Below, one piece after another: positions 53,853 through 62,538 of a stretch of DNA of 64,000 nt; the first letter of the stretch is position 1; each line of letters opens with the position of its first letter. The notes under the pieces were generated by a model, which was given only the letters and a program-made list of their open reading frames with translations, did no database searches and had not been told where the DNA came from. Position numbers and translations under genes: made by a program. This DNA is from Haloarcula amylolytica JCM 13557 (lineage in GTDB: Archaea; Halobacteriota; Halobacteria; Halobacteriales; Haloarculaceae), in the NCBI RefSeq assembly GCF_000336615.1, contig NZ_AOLW01000007.1:109275-173274 (forward strand), given 5' to 3'.

Positions 53853-54440
53853 ATGCGCCGCCGCCAAGCCCTCCTTGGAATGGCAACTGCTATCGGATTT
53901 TCGGGCTGTGTTCGTTCGTCTACTGAATCTAATCCAAATGAACGGACCTCGGAACCAACAGAGGATTCGCCTTCAGACGATAGACCTGAATCAAGAGGCC
54001 CTATTCGTGGCGAAAACGAGGTCAATATTTCAGTTCAGACCACCGAAACTGATTCGAGCGTCGAGTATTTCCCGAAGAACGATACAGTTCGATTCGTCGG
54101 GAGCCGTAGCGGTGACTCAGAAGTGAGTTATTCTACTCGTGACTTCGAAGACTGGGCGGTAATGAGGTGTGCATCCGTAGCAAGAGACCCTGCTATCGAA
54201 TATGTAGAAGAAGAACTCGGAGAATCAGTTGGCGGGAGTGTTGGAGATGGAGAAGTGTATGTCAATATCTCGATTGAACTTGACCGGAACGGGAACATCA
54301 CTTCCCGACCGAGTGTGGAGTTCGATGAACTCGTAGCAGTCACCCCGAGAACCATTCAGGTAACCTACGAACTGGAGGATAGGAAACGTACGTGTGAAAT
54401 CCCAGTCTATGCCAGACAGCAAGTTGTGCACTTGGAATAG
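53853..54440 (+). CDS. Putative lipoprotein
   Basis: A 195-residue protein. MRRRQALLGMATAIGFSGC is a Tat-like signal with lipobox cysteine at residue 19. An acidic Ser/Pro/Glu linker follows, then a beta-rich domain with NISVQTTETDSSVEYFP and YVNISIELDRNGN. Two late cysteines (VMRCASV, KRTCEIP) could pair. It is a haloarchaeal surface lipoprotein of unknown role; being carried on the island is unusual for this class. Confidence 0.72.
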   Translation: MRRRQALLGMATAIGFSGCVRSSTESNPNERTSEPTEDSPSDDRPESRGPIRGENEVNISVQTTETDSSVEYFPKNDTVRFVGSRSGDSEVSYSTRDFEDWAVMRCASVARDPAIEYVEEELGESVGGSVGDGEVYVNISIELDRNGNITSRPSVEFDELVAVTPRTIQVTYELEDRKRTCEIPVYARQQVVHLE

Positions 54441-54592
54441 CAACTCCCGATTGCACGATAAGCAGACGTACTGAGAAGGTAGTTCTCCATTGGAAGTCTT
54501 GAAATAAATCACCTTGTGAACTGTTCTATGACACCCTTACGGAATAGTTGTTGAACTGGACACTGCTGTCGAAATTTTGTCGTCGCAATAGG

Positions 54593-55978
54593 TCACCGGA
54601 TAATACGATCTTGAAGTGACCCCGGAGAGGTCCCCTCTAACCTTTCATACAGTTCTATGGTTTGCTGCTCAGTCATGCTTGTGAGAAGATCAACCACGAT
54701 TCGCGTTCGTTCATTCTTTGTACCTGTCTTATCTAATTCACTAATACGGTCTCGGTATGGTGACGGGATTATTCCTCGGTTCTTTGCCTCTGGAACAGCC
54801 TCCTTCATTAGTATCTGGAACAGCTTTCTGATTACCTTTCGCTGGCCATGTTGTTGTGCCATTAAAGCTGAGTTATTTATAATATAGTATCGGGTGAGCT
54901 CAATTAGAGTGTCTACTTCACATCTGAGTACTGAGTTGACATGAATATCCAAACCATGATTAGACTTCCTTAACTCAATTGGAGTTATATCTCTGCTTGG
55001 GTACCCTAAATATCTCCTAATTAGATGTGAGGTGAATGTATTCATCTCCCCTCCTTGTGTAGGGTCTCCTGTATAGGGCTTTTTTAGCACATCAACCGCA
55101 AAATTAGACATCGACTCAATGAACTCCTCTGGGTCCCAACTATCTGTGCCAATGTCGGTGTTTGTTTCTAAATGGTCAAGAAAATCTGATCGCTGTTCAC
55201 TGTCTTCAAGAATTTGATCAAATGGGAGTAGGCCTGCTCTATAGAAGTCATCGAGATCGTGTACTGCATATGCAACGTCATCAGCCCAGTCCATTATTTG
55301 TGCCTCAATACTTTGCTGCTGACCCTGCGCTAACTCTCGGGCAAAATCAAAATCTGTCTGTTCTGTTCGATAGTACCCCCATTTGCCTGATTTCTTTCCA
55401 TTATCATCCCTTGCCCAAGGATACTTGAGAATGCCGTTGAGCGTAGCTCTGGTCAAATCTAACCCATCATACCCAGATCTATGTGTCGCCAGCTTCGTCA
55501 CAATTCGGAAAGATTGTGCATTTGCTTCAAATCCTTCGGGTACCCCTTCAGAAGTGACACAATCATCTAACTGCTGTTCCGCCGTGTGCCCGAAGGGCGG
55601 ATGTCCTAAGTCGTGTGCCAGTGCAGCAGCTTCAACAACAGATGGTATAGGGCCCGTGTGATTCTCGAATACCTCATCTGGTGTGACTTCGCGTAAGTGT
55701 TCCGTTAGTCTACGTCCAACCTGACCAACTTTCAATGAGTGAGATAGACGATCGTGATAAATATAGGACTCTCCCGTCCTGGCAACTTGTGTGACTCCAG
55801 AAAGTCTATTGAAAGCATCCGTATATAGGAGTCTATCTCTGTCCCTTTGGAAGGCTGTTCGTTGATCGGATTCCCCTCTGTGGCGTCGATCATTTCGTCT
55901 TGGTTCCTTAGCGCCAGATAAAGCTGGATGCAGCCGCCCAAGAATAGCTCGTCCAAATTTTGAGATGTTTCTGTCCAT
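54593..55978 (-). CDS. dGTPase, HD-domain dNTP triphosphohydrolase
   Basis: A 461-residue HD hydrolase that splits dNTPs to deoxynucleoside and triphosphate. The metal ligands are H80 in RLSHSLKVGQ, H122-D123 in ALAHDLGHPPFGH and the later Asp in MDWADDVAYAVHDLDDFYRAG near 230-234. The N-terminal TDAFNRLSGVTQV is the dGTPase family nucleotide contact region. The start at 55,978 (MDRNISKF) is preferred, which removes overlap with the upstream winged-helix gene. Such enzymes can deplete dNTPs in infected cells, so it may be a defence effector. It could also be housekeeping DNA quality control. Confidence 0.88.
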   Translation of the reverse strand: MDRNISKFGRAILGRLHPALSGAKEPRRNDRRHRGESDQRTAFQRDRDRLLYTDAFNRLSGVTQVARTGESYIYHDRLSHSLKVGQVGRRLTEHLREVTPDEVFENHTGPIPSVVEAAALAHDLGHPPFGHTAEQQLDDCVTSEGVPEGFEANAQSFRIVTKLATHRSGYDGLDLTRATLNGILKYPWARDDNGKKSGKWGYYRTEQTDFDFARELAQGQQQSIEAQIMDWADDVAYAVHDLDDFYRAGLLPFDQILEDSEQRSDFLDHLETNTDIGTDSWDPEEFIESMSNFAVDVLKKPYTGDPTQGGEMNTFTSHLIRRYLGYPSRDITPIELRKSNHGLDIHVNSVLRCEVDTLIELTRYYIINNSALMAQQHGQRKVIRKLFQILMKEAVPEAKNRGIIPSPYRDRISELDKTGTKNERTRIVVDLLTSMTEQQTIELYERLEGTSPGSLQDRIIR

Positions 55979-56025
55979 AGATGTATCTATCTGGGAGTTG
56001 GACCAATAATAAAATACTTGGCTAT

Positions 56026-56220
56026 TTATTCGGTCAGCTTGTACTTCCAATCCATCGTTGATGTGACTTCCCCTCGGTCCACTAGCTCACTAACTGCCTT
56101 CCGAGTCTCTTCAACACTCAGGGATGTCTTAGCGGCAATCTCTTCATGTTCCAATGCTTGACTGGAATTTCTGAGTGCATTTTTCACTTCGTCTTGGTTG
56201 CCGCTTGTCAGGATCCCCAT
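56026..56220 (-). CDS. Small winged-helix protein upstream of dGTPase
   Basis: A 64-residue protein with a single winged helix: NQDEVKNALRNSSQALEHEE, then IAAKTSLSVEETRKAVSELVDRGEV and a short wing MDWKYKLTE. The start at 56,220 (MGILTSGNQ) is preferred. It lies 47 bp upstream of the dGTPase start on the same strand, so it is probably its regulator or partner. Confidence 0.66.
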   Translation of the reverse strand: MGILTSGNQDEVKNALRNSSQALEHEEIAAKTSLSVEETRKAVSELVDRGEVTSTMDWKYKLTE

Positions 56221-56947
56221 GGACGTGTCGATATTTGACACCGGACACTTATAATTATGGCATCCATTATCGTATTTCAAAATGTTTAATCCTGCTCAGG
56301 AGACAGAAATATATGTTTGACAACACTTCTCAACTCGATCTGTTCCATTCAAGATTATCTGTTTTCAACTCTTCAGAGTTGAGAAATCCGGATGAATAGT
56401 ATTCATCTTTGGCGGTCAATCGGTAGTAACCTCTGATTTCGGATACTTTCTTCAAGGTTTTCGACCAGTGAGTTTACGCATCCGCTGACCACCCGCGCCC
56501 TCGACGGAGGTGACGACGAGTGAGCGACGATTTCGAAGCACTCTCCCCGAGCGCGGGATCGAGATGTATCGAACAGCTTGCAAAACGAGTACACCGAGGC
56601 GATGCTCACGAGCCACAAGTACCGGCCCGAAGCGTTCCTGCAGTGGTGAAACGAGGAAGAATTCGAGTACCTGAACGAGCTATCCGGTTGCAATCTTCAC
56701 GAGTATCGGAGTTAGCGACGGGAGGGGCAGGTCGAAATCGTCACTCGAGCCGTGTTGAAATGCTAGCGAACGGCGTTAGAATGCGACTCCCCTTCTCTTG
56801 CTAACACGCAGTCGAACCCACCCTGATATCGCAGACGATGCTGGATAACTGGTCTTCCGGTCACACAGTACCACTCTAAACACCCGTCTAAGACTGCAAT
56901 AGTACTACATACGGCTGGCTGACGGTCCAGTACTTTCTGGATATTCC
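56221..56947. pseudogene. Right end of island, decayed sequence
   Basis: 727 bp without an intact gene. GC rises from about 56,470, and a plus-strand frame near 56,570-56,695 reads LQNEYTEAMLTSHKYRPEAF, then a TGA, then NEEEFEYLNELSGC, a broken coding sequence of unknown family. The rest shows nothing I can identify. The region ends at the 14-bp repeat of the tRNA-Met 3' end. Confidence 0.35.
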
Positions 56948-56961
56948 CCGGCAGGGCCCAT
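56948..56961. repeat. Right attachment repeat (attR)
   Basis: CCGGCAGGGCCCAT, identical to the last bases of tRNA-Met at 18,458-18,471 and in the same orientation. Flanking bases differ except for a nearby TCCAC. Normal core genes begin about 80 bp further on. Confidence 0.8.
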
Positions 56962-57040
56962 GTCCACCACTGGCAAAACGGTCTGCAATGCGGTCGGAGT
57001 CTCATATTTTCGAGGGGAAGGCGACTCACACGCCCACAAC

Positions 57041-57451
57041 TCACTCGTCCACGACGACGACCTTGACCTGCTGGACACCGCCAATCGCCCGGAGACGGTT
57101 GGCTAGCTCCGTGATATTGCCGCCCGCGCCCTCGACGACCAGCGTCTCCATGCAGGTGTCGTGGGAGAGGTGAATATGCTGGACGGACGTGATGATGTCG
57201 GCCATCTCGTGTTGGACCGTCTGAAGCTCGTCTGCGATGCCCGAGACGTGGTGGTCGTGGACGATGACGATGGTTCCGTGGTGGTGTTTTTCGTCACCGG
57301 ACTCCCACTCGTAGGTCGCAAAGAAGTCACGTAGCGAGTCACGAATGGCTTCCGACCGGCTCGCGTACTCCCAGTCGTCGACGATACCGTCGAGTCGGTC
57401 GACCATCGACGAGGGGAGTGTCAGGCTGATCCGGTCGAGGTCCTCACTCAT
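57041..57451 (-). CDS. nikR: NikR-type metal-responsive regulator
   Basis: A 136-residue repressor. The N-terminal ribbon-helix-helix is RISLTLPSSMVDRLDGIVDDW ... SRSEAIRDSLRDFF. The C-terminal ACT-like nickel domain has HHHG, VHDHHVSGI, HIHLSHDTCMETLVVEG with the His/Cys metal ligands. It is divergent from the cobalt/nickel transport operon, which it most likely represses when metal is sufficient. Confidence 0.9.
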   Translation of the reverse strand: MSEDLDRISLTLPSSMVDRLDGIVDDWEYASRSEAIRDSLRDFFATYEWESGDEKHHHGTIVIVHDHHVSGIADELQTVQHEMADIITSVQHIHLSHDTCMETLVVEGAGGNITELANRLRAIGGVQQVKVVVVDE

Positions 57452-57495
57452 GTGTGTCGATAGAGAGGGGCTCGCATATGGATATCCGGGCTTCG

Positions 57496-57546
57496 GTAAT
57501 ACTCACTCGTCGGCAGTAATACTGCCCGATGAAAAAGTATTATTAC
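57496..57546. promoter_or_regulatory. Candidate NikR operator between nikR and cbiM
   Basis: GTAATACT occurs twice, at 57,496-57,503 and 57,516-57,523, exactly 20 bp apart. AGTATTATTAC at 57,536-57,546 is close to the same box inverted. The sites overlap the expected promoter of cbiM and lie between two divergent genes, as expected for NikR control. Confidence 0.55.
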
Positions 57547-57571
57547 CGCGCCGGGGCCAGACCCGGGTAGC

Positions 57572-58210
57572 ATGCACATTCCCGACGGGTATATCGATCT
57601 ACCGCTTGCGTTGCTGTTCGGTGCGCTTGCGGTCGTCGTTCTGAGCGTCGCTGCCAAGCGTGTCAACGGTGAGATTTCCGATGCGCGCGCGCCGCTGCTC
57701 GGTGTCGTCGCAGCGAGTATCTTCGCCGCACAGATGCTTGACTGGCCAATTCCCGGGGGCACCAGCGCCCACTTCGTCGGGGGCGCGTTCGCGGCGATTC
57801 TCCTCGGTCCGCATCTGGGCGCGCTCTGTGTCGCGACTGTCGTCACGATTCAGGCGCTCGTCTTCGGTGACGGCGGGCTCGTGGTGCTTGGCGCGAACGT
57901 GTTCAACATGGCTGTCGTCGAGGTGTACGTCGGCTACGCCATCTATCGCCTGCTCGTTCCATACGGCGAGTTCCGCGCGGCCTTCGTCGCGGGGTGGCTG
58001 GGAATTACGGCCGGCGCGCTGACCGCCGCGCTCCAGCTCGGCCTCTCCTCTGCGTTCCAGTACCAGTTGCTGACGACGCTGTCGATAATGGGCGTCGGGC
58101 ATCTCGTGTTGGGCCTGATCGAGGGGGCCATCACCGCCTCGGTTTACCGTTATCTGGCCCGCGCTCGCCCCGACCTGCGACCGAACGCCGCCCCGGAGGT
58201 GAGTGCGTGA
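57572..58210 (+). CDS. cbiM: Cobalt/nickel ECF transporter, membrane component CbiM
   Basis: Metal-capture S component of an energy-coupling-factor transporter. It begins MHIPDGYIDLPLALL, the conserved N-terminus in which Met1-His2 binds the metal, so the ATG at 57,572 is certain. About six to seven transmembrane helices follow, with HLGALCVATVVTIQALVFGDGGLVVLGANVFNMAV as the family core. It is the first gene of cbiM-N-Q-O. Confidence 0.95.
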   Translation: MHIPDGYIDLPLALLFGALAVVVLSVAAKRVNGEISDARAPLLGVVAASIFAAQMLDWPIPGGTSAHFVGGAFAAILLGPHLGALCVATVVTIQALVFGDGGLVVLGANVFNMAVVEVYVGYAIYRLLVPYGEFRAAFVAGWLGITAGALTAALQLGLSSAFQYQLLTTLSIMGVGHLVLGLIEGAITASVYRYLARARPDLRPNAAPEVSA

Positions 58211-58524
58211 TGGCCTGGAATCGCCCCGACTGGCTACCCCGTGCCCTCGCCGCGTTGCTGGTCCTGACGCTGCTCGCACCGGCGTTCGGGTGGGCGGCCG
58301 GGCAGGTCGGCTACGCCGAACCGCTCGAAAACGCCGCCGAGGCGACCGATGCGACGGAACACGCCACCGCCGTCGGTACCGCGCTGTTCCCGGACTACGG
58401 CGTCCCCGGCCTCGGCGGCGCGACCGGGACGTTCGTGTCGGCCGTCGTCGGGACGGCGCTGACGCTCCTCCTCGGTGCCGGCATCGGTCGCCTGCTCGGG
58501 GCGGATACCGACCAGCGACAGTAG
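58210..58524 (+). CDS. cbiN: CbiN-like / PDGLE-domain subunit
   Basis: A 104-residue protein with two transmembrane helices (about 9-27 and 78-98) and an extracellular loop between. It overlaps cbiM by one base (TGATG) and precedes cbiQ by 3 bp. Position and topology fit CbiN or the related PDGLE protein that partners CbiM. Sequence similarity of this family is low, so the name rests on context. Confidence 0.82.
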   Translation: MAWNRPDWLPRALAALLVLTLLAPAFGWAAGQVGYAEPLENAAEATDATEHATAVGTALFPDYGVPGLGGATGTFVSAVVGTALTLLLGAGIGRLLGADTDQRQ

Positions 58525-58527
58525 CAC

Positions 58528-59319
58528 ATGGCCGGCAGAGACCTGCTCGACCGGACCGTCGCAGCCATCGCGGCCAGCGCCCAGTGGTTTCTGCTCGCAG
58601 AGGACCTGCCGGACCGGGACGGGTTTCTGCAGGCCGTCACGCCGACGGTCAAGCTCGTCGGCATCGTCGCGCTCGTCGCCCTTACCGTGACACAGCGGAC
58701 GCTGGCAGTCGTCAGCGCGCTCGCGCTCCTCGCTTCGGTGCTTGCGGCCATTTCTCGGATACCTATCCGTACGTTCCTGGGGCGGCTGACCGGCCCGCCG
58801 GCGTTCGCGTTCGTCGTTGTCGCCCCCCAGGCGTTCTTGATGGGCGGCCCCTCGCTGGGGTCGCTCCCGCTCTCGGCCGCCGGCGTCGACTACGTACTCA
58901 CGTTCGCCGTTCGCGTAACCGCGTGTGTCGGCTTCCTGTCCGTGTTACTGTTGACGACCCGCTTCGCCGATCTGCTGGCGGCGTTTCGCCGGCTCCGGGT
59001 CCCGTCGATTGCCGTCTCGCTGCTCGGAATCACCTACCGCTATCTCTTCCTCTTCTTCGCTGAACTCGAACGCATGGTCCGGGCTCGCCGGAGCCGCACC
59101 GTCGCCGAGCCGAATCTCCGCCGGAACTGGCGCGACTCGGGGAACTTCGTGGGCTCGTTTCTCGTCCGCAGTCTGGAACGCGGCGAGCGGGTCCAGCGGG
59201 CCGCTCGCGCCCGCGGCGGCACCGGCTCGACCCCGACACGGCCCCGGGAACCGCTCGGGCGGGCCGACCTCGCCTTCGGACTGGTCGTCGCACTCGCTGT
59301 CGTGGTGGTGGTCGCGTGA
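58528..59319 (+). CDS. cbiQ: Cobalt/nickel ECF transporter T component CbiQ
   Basis: A 263-residue transmembrane coupling protein with five or six hydrophobic helices. The cytoplasmic coupling motifs are seen as LFFAELERMVRARRSRT and SLERGERVQRAARARG (the Ala-Arg-Gly signatures of T components). It transmits ATP hydrolysis by CbiO to CbiM. Its last codon overlaps the GTG start of cbiO. Confidence 0.93.
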   Translation: MAGRDLLDRTVAAIAASAQWFLLAEDLPDRDGFLQAVTPTVKLVGIVALVALTVTQRTLAVVSALALLASVLAAISRIPIRTFLGRLTGPPAFAFVVVAPQAFLMGGPSLGSLPLSAAGVDYVLTFAVRVTACVGFLSVLLLTTRFADLLAAFRRLRVPSIAVSLLGITYRYLFLFFAELERMVRARRSRTVAEPNLRRNWRDSGNFVGSFLVRSLERGERVQRAARARGGTGSTPTRPREPLGRADLAFGLVVALAVVVVVA

Positions 59320-60128
59320 CTGCCATCGAGGCGACTGCCCTTCGATACGCCTACCCCGATGGGACGCTGGCCGTCGACGGCGTCGACGTGTCCATCGAGC
59401 GCGGCGACCGCGTAGCGCTGCTCGGCCCGAACGGGGCCGGCAAGTCGACGGTGCTGGAACTGCTGGGCGGCCTGGTCGACCCCGATGGCGGGCGGGTCCG
59501 GTACTTCGGCGAGACGGCCGACGCCGACACAGTTCGCAGTCGCCTGAGCGTCCTCACGCAGAACCCGGCGGACTACCTGTTCAACCCGACCGTCCGCGAG
59601 GACCTCGCCTACGGGCCGGCCCAGCTCGACTGCGACCGCGCGGAAGTCGACCGCCGCGTCGAGCGAGTCGCGGACCGGCTCGACCTCGACGGCCTCCTGT
59701 CGAAACCGCCGTTCCGGCTCAGCGGCGGTGAACAGCGCCGGGCTGCTCTCGCCAGCGCGCTCACCGTCGAACCGGACGTACTGTTGCTTGATGAACCGGT
59801 GAGCAACGTCGACGCCGCGAACCGGGAAACGGTCCTCGACCTGCTCGACGAACTCGCGGCCGACGGCGTCACGCTCGTCGTCTCGACGCCGGACACCGAA
59901 CTCGTCCCACACGTCGCGGACCGGGTCCTGTTGCTCGACGATACCGGCACGATTGCCGCGAAGGGGCCCACCCGCCGCATCCTGACCGATACTGGCCTGC
60001 TGCGGGACTGTGACCTGCGCCCGCCACAGGTCGTCAGACTGTTCGAGGGCCGAACGGAGGACGTGCCACTGACTGTCGACGGGGCCGCCGAACTGTTGGA
60101 CACAGGCAGTCCGGATACCGTGGAGTGA
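59316..60128 (+). CDS. cbiO: Cobalt/nickel ECF transporter ATPase CbiO
   Basis: A 270-residue ABC ATPase. Walker A is GPNGAGKST near 37-45, the Q loop VLTQNP, signature LSGGEQRR and Walker B VLLLDEPVSNVD. The start is a GTG at 59,316 in a GTGA overlap with cbiQ; it gives MTAIEATALRYAYPDGT, the normal family N-terminus. It powers the ECF transporter. Confidence 0.94.
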   Translation: MTAIEATALRYAYPDGTLAVDGVDVSIERGDRVALLGPNGAGKSTVLELLGGLVDPDGGRVRYFGETADADTVRSRLSVLTQNPADYLFNPTVREDLAYGPAQLDCDRAEVDRRVERVADRLDLDGLLSKPPFRLSGGEQRRAALASALTVEPDVLLLDEPVSNVDAANRETVLDLLDELAADGVTLVVSTPDTELVPHVADRVLLLDDTGTIAAKGPTRRILTDTGLLRDCDLRPPQVVRLFEGRTEDVPLTVDGAAELLDTGSPDTVE

Positions 60129-60169
60129 CAGTCTGACGCACAGAGATACTGTGGCACTTCACCCGTCTC

Positions 60170-60697
60170 TCACTCTGACGCGTCGAGCAAGCGGCCGTGT
60201 ACATCGATTTCACCGTTCCGAATCCGGGTGCTGCTGATCCGCGTGCCGTCTTCGGCGACGACGAACGGCGGCGTGTGGATTTCCAGCGGGTGGAGCCCCG
60301 CGTCCCGCCGCTGCTGATTGAGTTCGTAGGCGCGGCGCTGTGCCTTCGCCTCCGGCGAGGCGACGAGCGCATCCACGTCCGCCCGCGTCGCGGCTGGTCC
60401 CTGCGTGTCCTCTAATTGGAGAATCTCGTAGGTGGCGGTGTATGACTCGCCTAACTGGCCCAACTCGGCATCGAGCGCGGCATGGCGGTCGTCGTACGCA
60501 CCCAACTGCTCCGCGTGTGCCGGGTCGCTACGCGTCTCTGTCGCCAGTTCGGAACTCGTCAGACCGACGATGACGTGGCCGTCGCCACTTCCGTCGTGGC
60601 TTGCGGTCTGGAACGCCTTGTGTAGGAGCGCCCGGTGGCCGTTGTGAATCGGTGTGAAGGTCCCGCCGAGAATCGCTGTCCGGTCCGCGTCTGCCAT
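60170..60697 (-). CDS. coaD: Archaeal phosphopantetheine adenylyltransferase
   Basis: Makes dephospho-CoA from 4'-phosphopantetheine and ATP. AILGGTFTPIHNGHRALL near residues 8-25 is the HxGH nucleotidyltransferase motif, and EDGTRISSTRIRNGEID near the C-terminus is the ISSTRIR motif. 175 residues is typical of the archaeal type. The start at 60,697 (MADADRTAILGG) is preferred; the upstream frame looks non-coding. Confidence 0.92.
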   Translation of the reverse strand: MADADRTAILGGTFTPIHNGHRALLHKAFQTASHDGSGDGHVIVGLTSSELATETRSDPAHAEQLGAYDDRHAALDAELGQLGESYTATYEILQLEDTQGPAATRADVDALVASPEAKAQRRAYELNQQRRDAGLHPLEIHTPPFVVAEDGTRISSTRIRNGEIDVHGRLLDASE

Positions 60698-60834
60698 ACG
60701 CGAATGTCCCACCAGTGTCATATATAACTGCTGTCCGTCGCATGACTCGCCAGTGCCAACGGTTGCCACCGACTGTACCCCGGTAACACTCGCGTCAGCA
60801 GTCACTCAAGTAGTTCCGGCACGTATTGCTCCCA

Positions 60835-61824
60835 ATGACCGAAGCCACCCCTACTCCGGGCATCCACCACGTCACATGCATCGCGAGCGATCCCCAGCAG
60901 AACATGGACTTCTGGGTCGAAACGCTCGGGCTCAGGCTCGTCAAGCGCTCGATCAACCAGGACGACCCCAGTACGTACCACTTCTTCTTCGCCGACGCCG
61001 CGGGGAACCCCGGGACGAGCATGACGTTCTTCCCGTGGGAGGACCACGCACAGGGGAAGGTCGGCTCCGGACAGGTCTCACGCACCGCGTTCCGCGTGCC
61101 CGAGGGGAGCCTCGACTACTGGGAGGACCGCTTCGACGAGTACGGCGTCGACTACGACGACCGTGTCGAGCGGTTCGGCGAGACTGTCCTCCCGTTCCGT
61201 GACCCGGACGGGCTCCCGGTCGAACTGGTCGAAGTCGAGATTCCCGACGACGACCCGACCGAGCCGTGGACGGAGTTCGTTTCCGAAGACGCCGCCATCC
61301 GTGGCTTCCACTCGGTGACGCTCTGGCTCGCTGACCCCGAACCGACGGAGGACCTGCTCCAGAAGATGGGCTTCGAGGAAGTCGGCACCGAGCAGGTACA
61401 GGGTGATACGCCCGGCGACGAGCGGACCCGCTACGCCGCGACGGGGTCTGTCGGGAAGTACGTCGACGTGTTGCCGACTATCGAGGGCGGCCGGCAGGGC
61501 CACGGCACGGTCCACCACGTCGCCTTCCAGACGCCAACCGACGAGGACCAGCAGTCGATGCGCGAGGCCGTTCGCGGTGCGGGACTGCGCCCCACGTCAC
61601 AGATCGACCGCCACTGGTTCCGCTCGGTCTACTTCCGGGAGTTCGGCGGCGTGCTGTTCGAACTCGCCACGAGCGGCCCCGGGTACGACAGCGACGAACC
61701 GCTTGACGACCTCGGTGGCCGGCTGGTGCTGCCCGGGAAGTTCGAGGGCCGACGCGAGGAAATCGAGGCGGGGCTCACGGACGTGACGATTCCCCGGCCA
61801 GCGGCCGCCGAAGCCGACGACTAA
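60835..61824 (+). CDS. Glyoxalase-fold ring-cleaving dioxygenase family protein
   Basis: A 329-residue protein with two vicinal-oxygen-chelate (glyoxalase) modules. Metal ligands are suggested by GIHHVTCI near residue 10, GFHSVTLW, GTVHHVAF and LFELATSGPGY. RLVKRSINQDDPSTYHFFFAD is a family hallmark of MhqO-like dioxygenases that attack hydroquinone or catechol type compounds. The substrate in this organism is unknown. Start at 60,835 (MTEATPTPGIHH). Confidence 0.87.
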   Translation: MTEATPTPGIHHVTCIASDPQQNMDFWVETLGLRLVKRSINQDDPSTYHFFFADAAGNPGTSMTFFPWEDHAQGKVGSGQVSRTAFRVPEGSLDYWEDRFDEYGVDYDDRVERFGETVLPFRDPDGLPVELVEVEIPDDDPTEPWTEFVSEDAAIRGFHSVTLWLADPEPTEDLLQKMGFEEVGTEQVQGDTPGDERTRYAATGSVGKYVDVLPTIEGGRQGHGTVHHVAFQTPTDEDQQSMREAVRGAGLRPTSQIDRHWFRSVYFREFGGVLFELATSGPGYDSDEPLDDLGGRLVLPGKFEGRREEIEAGLTDVTIPRPAAAEADD

Positions 61825-61879
61825 CGCCACCGAACCGACCGGTATCCGCTTCATTCTTCCTGTTAGCCTGTGAGTAAAT

Positions 61880-62278
61880 ATGAGTGTCCGGACTGTTCCG
61901 TGTCATATGTCCACAGAGGGGCAGGAGTACGTTATCGCACCGTGGGGTGAGTGCGAGTGTGAGACGACCGATATCACGGTCGATCTGCCGTCCCGGGAGC
62001 TCGCGGCCCAGCTGGAAGTCCCGACAGGCGTGCTAGACCGCATGGCACAGCTCGGCGACGAGCACGACATCCCGGTGACGCAGGCGCTCGGGGAGCGGCT
62101 GGAAATCAACCGGGCGCGGGTGTCGCTCTGTGCCGCGAAGTCGGTCGACGACGTGGCCGCCGTCCAGCAGCACCTCACAGACGCCCGCGAGTACCTGTCG
62201 GGCGTCGAAGCGCTCGATACGGCTGATCTCGAAGCTGACATCGAACACCTCTGGACCAACGAACTCGGCGGCGCGTAA
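61880..62278 (+). CDS. Small acidic haloarchaeal protein, function unknown
   Basis: A 132-residue protein with an N-terminal block YVIAPWGECECETTDITVDL with two close cysteines, and a helical C-terminus (VDDVAAVQQHLTDAREYLSG). MSTEGQEYVIAPW at 61,907 is an alternative start. I recognise no family. It stands alone between the dioxygenase and the hydrolase genes. Confidence 0.66.
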   Translation: MSVRTVPCHMSTEGQEYVIAPWGECECETTDITVDLPSRELAAQLEVPTGVLDRMAQLGDEHDIPVTQALGERLEINRARVSLCAAKSVDDVAAVQQHLTDAREYLSGVEALDTADLEADIEHLWTNELGGA

Positions 62279-62538
62279 CCTCCTCCATGGGGCGAGTAAT
62301 TGAAACAGAAGTGGCTATTTGTGACCGTAGATGCCCGATAAACCGGTTTATTGATAACGACGAATAATTGGTAATGAAGTGGAAATCGGAGCACTGTCCA
62401 GTACGCGTGTGGAATCTATCCCCCATTTCAACGGGTTAGAATACCGTTTTCAGCGCCGCTCCCAATTCTTTACCGTTGGCTTGGAGTTTACAGTAAGTTT
62501 AATTCACTGAGTGTCTCACCTGCGTCCGTGGTATTATC

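Larger units (their letters stand above)
18458..56961. mobile_element. Integrated defence island, tRNA-Met to attR
   Basis: About 38.5 kb bounded by direct 14-bp repeats, the left one the 3' end of tRNA-Met. Inside, GC content and codon use fall visibly below both flanks, and genes typical of the halophile core are absent. The content is DISARM, two methyltransferases, duplicated GHKL modules, an HNH nuclease and a glycosylase on the left, and recombinases, winged-helix regulators, TFB and dGTPase on the right. Three tyrosine recombinases (46.6-49.6 kb) are candidates for the tRNA-directed integrase; which one acted is not clear. The island may be composite, since it also holds two serine recombinases and a small nested element. 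Confidence 0.78.

Noticed and set aside
18396..56961. CRISPR array or cas genes in the defence island
   Set aside because: No regularly spaced short repeats and no Cas-like protein are visible.
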